This document shows positions 5,201 to 6,395 of a DNA stretch of 6,395 nt, one piece after another. The translations under genes were made by a program, and so were the position numbers. This stretch comes from Gammaproteobacteria bacterium UBA4475 (GTDB lineage: Bacteria > Pseudomonadota > Gammaproteobacteria > Pseudomonadales > Azotimanducaceae). How positions within the stretch are numbered: position 1 is the stretch's first letter; each line of letters opens with the position of its first letter. The stretch is taken from NCBI GenBank assembly GCA_002389265.1, contig DGOD01000146.1, forward strand, positions 1 through 6,395, written 5' to 3'. Under the pieces are notes generated by a model. It ran no database searches, had not been told where the DNA came from, and saw only the letters and a program-made list of their open reading frames with translations.

Positions 5201-6163
5201 ATGAATATGAAAACTAACAAGTTGCGCAGAGTTTTATCCATCGCTGTAACAGTGCTGTCGTTATCAGTTGTAAGCAGTTTCTCTTATGCTCAGGGGAATT
5301 TTGCCGGGGTGGAACTTTCCATAACGCCCGTCGCCGGCAACGTCTACATGGTCCAGCGTCCGGGTGGCGGCGGCAACATCGGCGTTCAGGTGGGTCCAGA
5401 TGGTGTGCTTCTGGTGGACTCCTTGTTTGCTCCGCTTGCGGATAAGTTAGTCGCAGCGGTGAAGCAGGTGACCGAAGAGGAAATTCGGTTTCTGGTGAAC
5501 ACCCATATTCACATCGATCATGTGGGCGGCAATGAAAATCTGGCCGAGAGGGGTGTGCTTATCTTTGCTCATGACAATACGCGCCTGCGCTTCTTCGAAC
5601 AGAGGAGTCGTTTCCCCAGGGCCGGCGGCAGTTTCGTCCCGCAGCAGCCTGAGGGAGCCAGACCGCTGATCACTTTCAATGACACCATGAGTTTTCATCT
5701 CAATGGCGAAGAGGTCCGCGCTTTTCTGGCGCCCCCTGCACATACCGATGGGGACGTCTTCGTCTACTTTCCCGAATCCGATGTGCTCCATCTTGGGGAT
5801 GTGTATCGCACTACCAGCTATCCGATTATCGATATCTACAATGGAGGCAGCCTAAGAGGCACAATCGCGGCAATGGATAAGGCAATCGAGATAGCCGGCC
5901 CGGAGACAAAAATCATACCGGGGCATGGCCTCGAGGCAGTTGGTCGAGACGATCTGGTGGAATTCCGTGACATGATCCTCGACATTCAAGGCCAGGTGCT
6001 AAGCATGATACTGGAGGGCAAAAAGCTGGACGAGGTGATGGCAGCACAGCCGACTGCTGCCTATGATGCCAAGTGGACCGATGACCCAGGTTGGGGCCCA
6101 CAAGATTTTGTGCCTGTCGTCTATTATGAGCTGGGTGGTTCCGGGCGCTTGGCCGACCGTTAA
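5201..6163 (+). CDS. Exported metallo-beta-lactamase-fold hydrolase, 320 aa
   Basis: The ATG at 5201 lies nine bases after AAAGG (5187-5191); a second in-frame ATG at 5207 is also possible and gives the same mature protein. The signal peptide has K4, K7, R9 and R10, a hydrophobic core 11-25 and S28-Y-A30 before Q31. The MBL fold follows: N59-I-G-V-Q-V (substrate-side strand), L70-L-V-D73-S, the metal motif T101-H-I-H-I-D-H107-V-G-G, then H181-T-D-G-D, L198-G-D200-V and I239-P-G-H242-G. All ligands expected for a two-zinc site (H102, H104, D106, H107, H181, D200, H242) are present, so the enzyme should be active. The C-terminal A-A-Q-P-T-A-A-Y-D-A (281-290) and the F-V-P-V-V-Y-Y-E-L that follows at 303-311 are typical of periplasmic MBL hydrolases often left unnamed. 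Substrate is unknown; a true beta-lactamase, lactonase or glyoxalase-II-like role cannot be chosen from the sequence. Confidence 0.92.
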   Translation: MNMKTNKLRRVLSIAVTVLSLSVVSSFSYAQGNFAGVELSITPVAGNVYMVQRPGGGGNIGVQVGPDGVLLVDSLFAPLADKLVAAVKQVTEEEIRFLVNTHIHIDHVGGNENLAERGVLIFAHDNTRLRFFEQRSRFPRAGGSFVPQQPEGARPLITFNDTMSFHLNGEEVRAFLAPPAHTDGDVFVYFPESDVLHLGDVYRTTSYPIIDIYNGGSLRGTIAAMDKAIEIAGPETKIIPGHGLEAVGRDDLVEFRDMILDIQGQVLSMILEGKKLDEVMAAQPTAAYDAKWTDDPGWGPQDFVPVVYYELGGSGRLADR

Positions 6164-6207
6164 TACTCTTTGTCGAACGACTGCTAACAGAGCCTTTGGT
6201 AAAAATT

Positions 6208-6395
6208 ATGAGTGATAAGAAGCCTGAGAATAAAACCAAGAACAAGTCGAACTGGTATTTGCCGCCTTTGAAACGCAGGGACTTTCTGCGCGGCAGCGCG
6301 GGGGGTATGGCAGGGGCATGGTTATCCGCCTGGCCCTGGCAACAACTCGCTGCACAGCAAGACCTGAATCCTGTGACCGACGATTGGGATGCGGG
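6208..6395 (+). CDS. Tat-exported protein, N-terminal fragment (3' partial)
   Basis: The ATG at 6208 opens a frame that runs off the window end with 62 full codons. A basic N-terminal region (K4, K5, K9, K11, K13) is followed by K22-R-R-D-F-L-R28, a close match to the twin-arginine motif. A weakly hydrophobic stretch G29-S-A-G-G-M-A-G-A-W-L-S-A-W follows, with probable cleavage at L49-A-A51/Q52. The protein should therefore be exported folded, often with a bound cofactor or metal. The visible mature part (Q52-D-L-N-P-V-T-D-D-W-D-A-G) is too short to assign. From memory, a D-W-D-A-G start recalls Tat-exported metallophosphoesterases, but this is a weak guess. The gene begins 44 bases after the MBL stop with no terminator between, so they may share a transcript. 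The ribosome binding site is poor (GG at 6198-6199). Confidence 0.8.
   Translation, partial: MSDKKPENKTKNKSNWYLPPLKRRDFLRGSAGGMAGAWLSAWPWQQLAAQQDLNPVTDDWDA

Noticed and set aside
5447..6245. Minus-strand frames opposite the MBL gene and the Tat gene start
   Set aside because: They overlap strongly supported + strand coding sequence and show no protein features of their own.

Overview
The window looks like chromosomal DNA of a Gram-negative bacterium, most likely a marine or aquatic gammaproteobacterium. This is inferred from the mixed base composition, the many Sec signal peptides ending in A-Q, a twin-arginine leader at the right edge and a PQQ-type dehydrogenase at the left edge. No rRNA, tRNA or marker gene fixes the taxon. 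All seven recognisable genes are on the + strand, and every one whose N-terminus is visible carries an export signal. The region therefore encodes periplasmic or outer-surface proteins.

Layout. Bases 1-328 are the C-terminal end of a PQQ-dependent dehydrogenase. Bases 381-1187 encode a secreted beta-rich protein of unknown function with four cysteines and Asp-rich loops. Bases 1294-2358 encode a secreted leucine-rich-repeat protein of the 22-residue internalin/SDS22 type, with one double-length repeat. Bases 2410-3879 encode an exported CapA-like (PGA_cap) metallophosphatase-fold protein in which the usual GHxPH metal motif reads GTGVQ. Bases 3917-4957 (or from a GTG at 3869, overlapping capA) encode a secreted six-bladed NHL-type beta-propeller resembling peptidyl-hydroxyglycine lyases. 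A 243-base gap follows, with an inverted repeat, tandem hairpins ending in T6 and a possible promoter. Bases 5201-6163 encode an exported metallo-beta-lactamase-fold hydrolase with a complete metal site. Bases 6208-6395 are the start of a Tat-exported protein cut by the window edge.

How the genes work together. The spacing (51 bases, then an overlap or 37 bases) makes the LRR, CapA-like and NHL genes a plausible co-transcribed group. The T6 hairpin at 5111-5132 marks a likely boundary before the MBL gene. No pathway clearly links the genes. The shared theme is exported proteins: a redox enzyme, two probable hydrolases, a possible lyase and two proteins without an obvious enzymatic motif. I see no mobile element, CRISPR array, phage gene or defence system. 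The most unusual points are the altered CapA motif, the irregular LRR array and the uncharacterised 268-residue protein.
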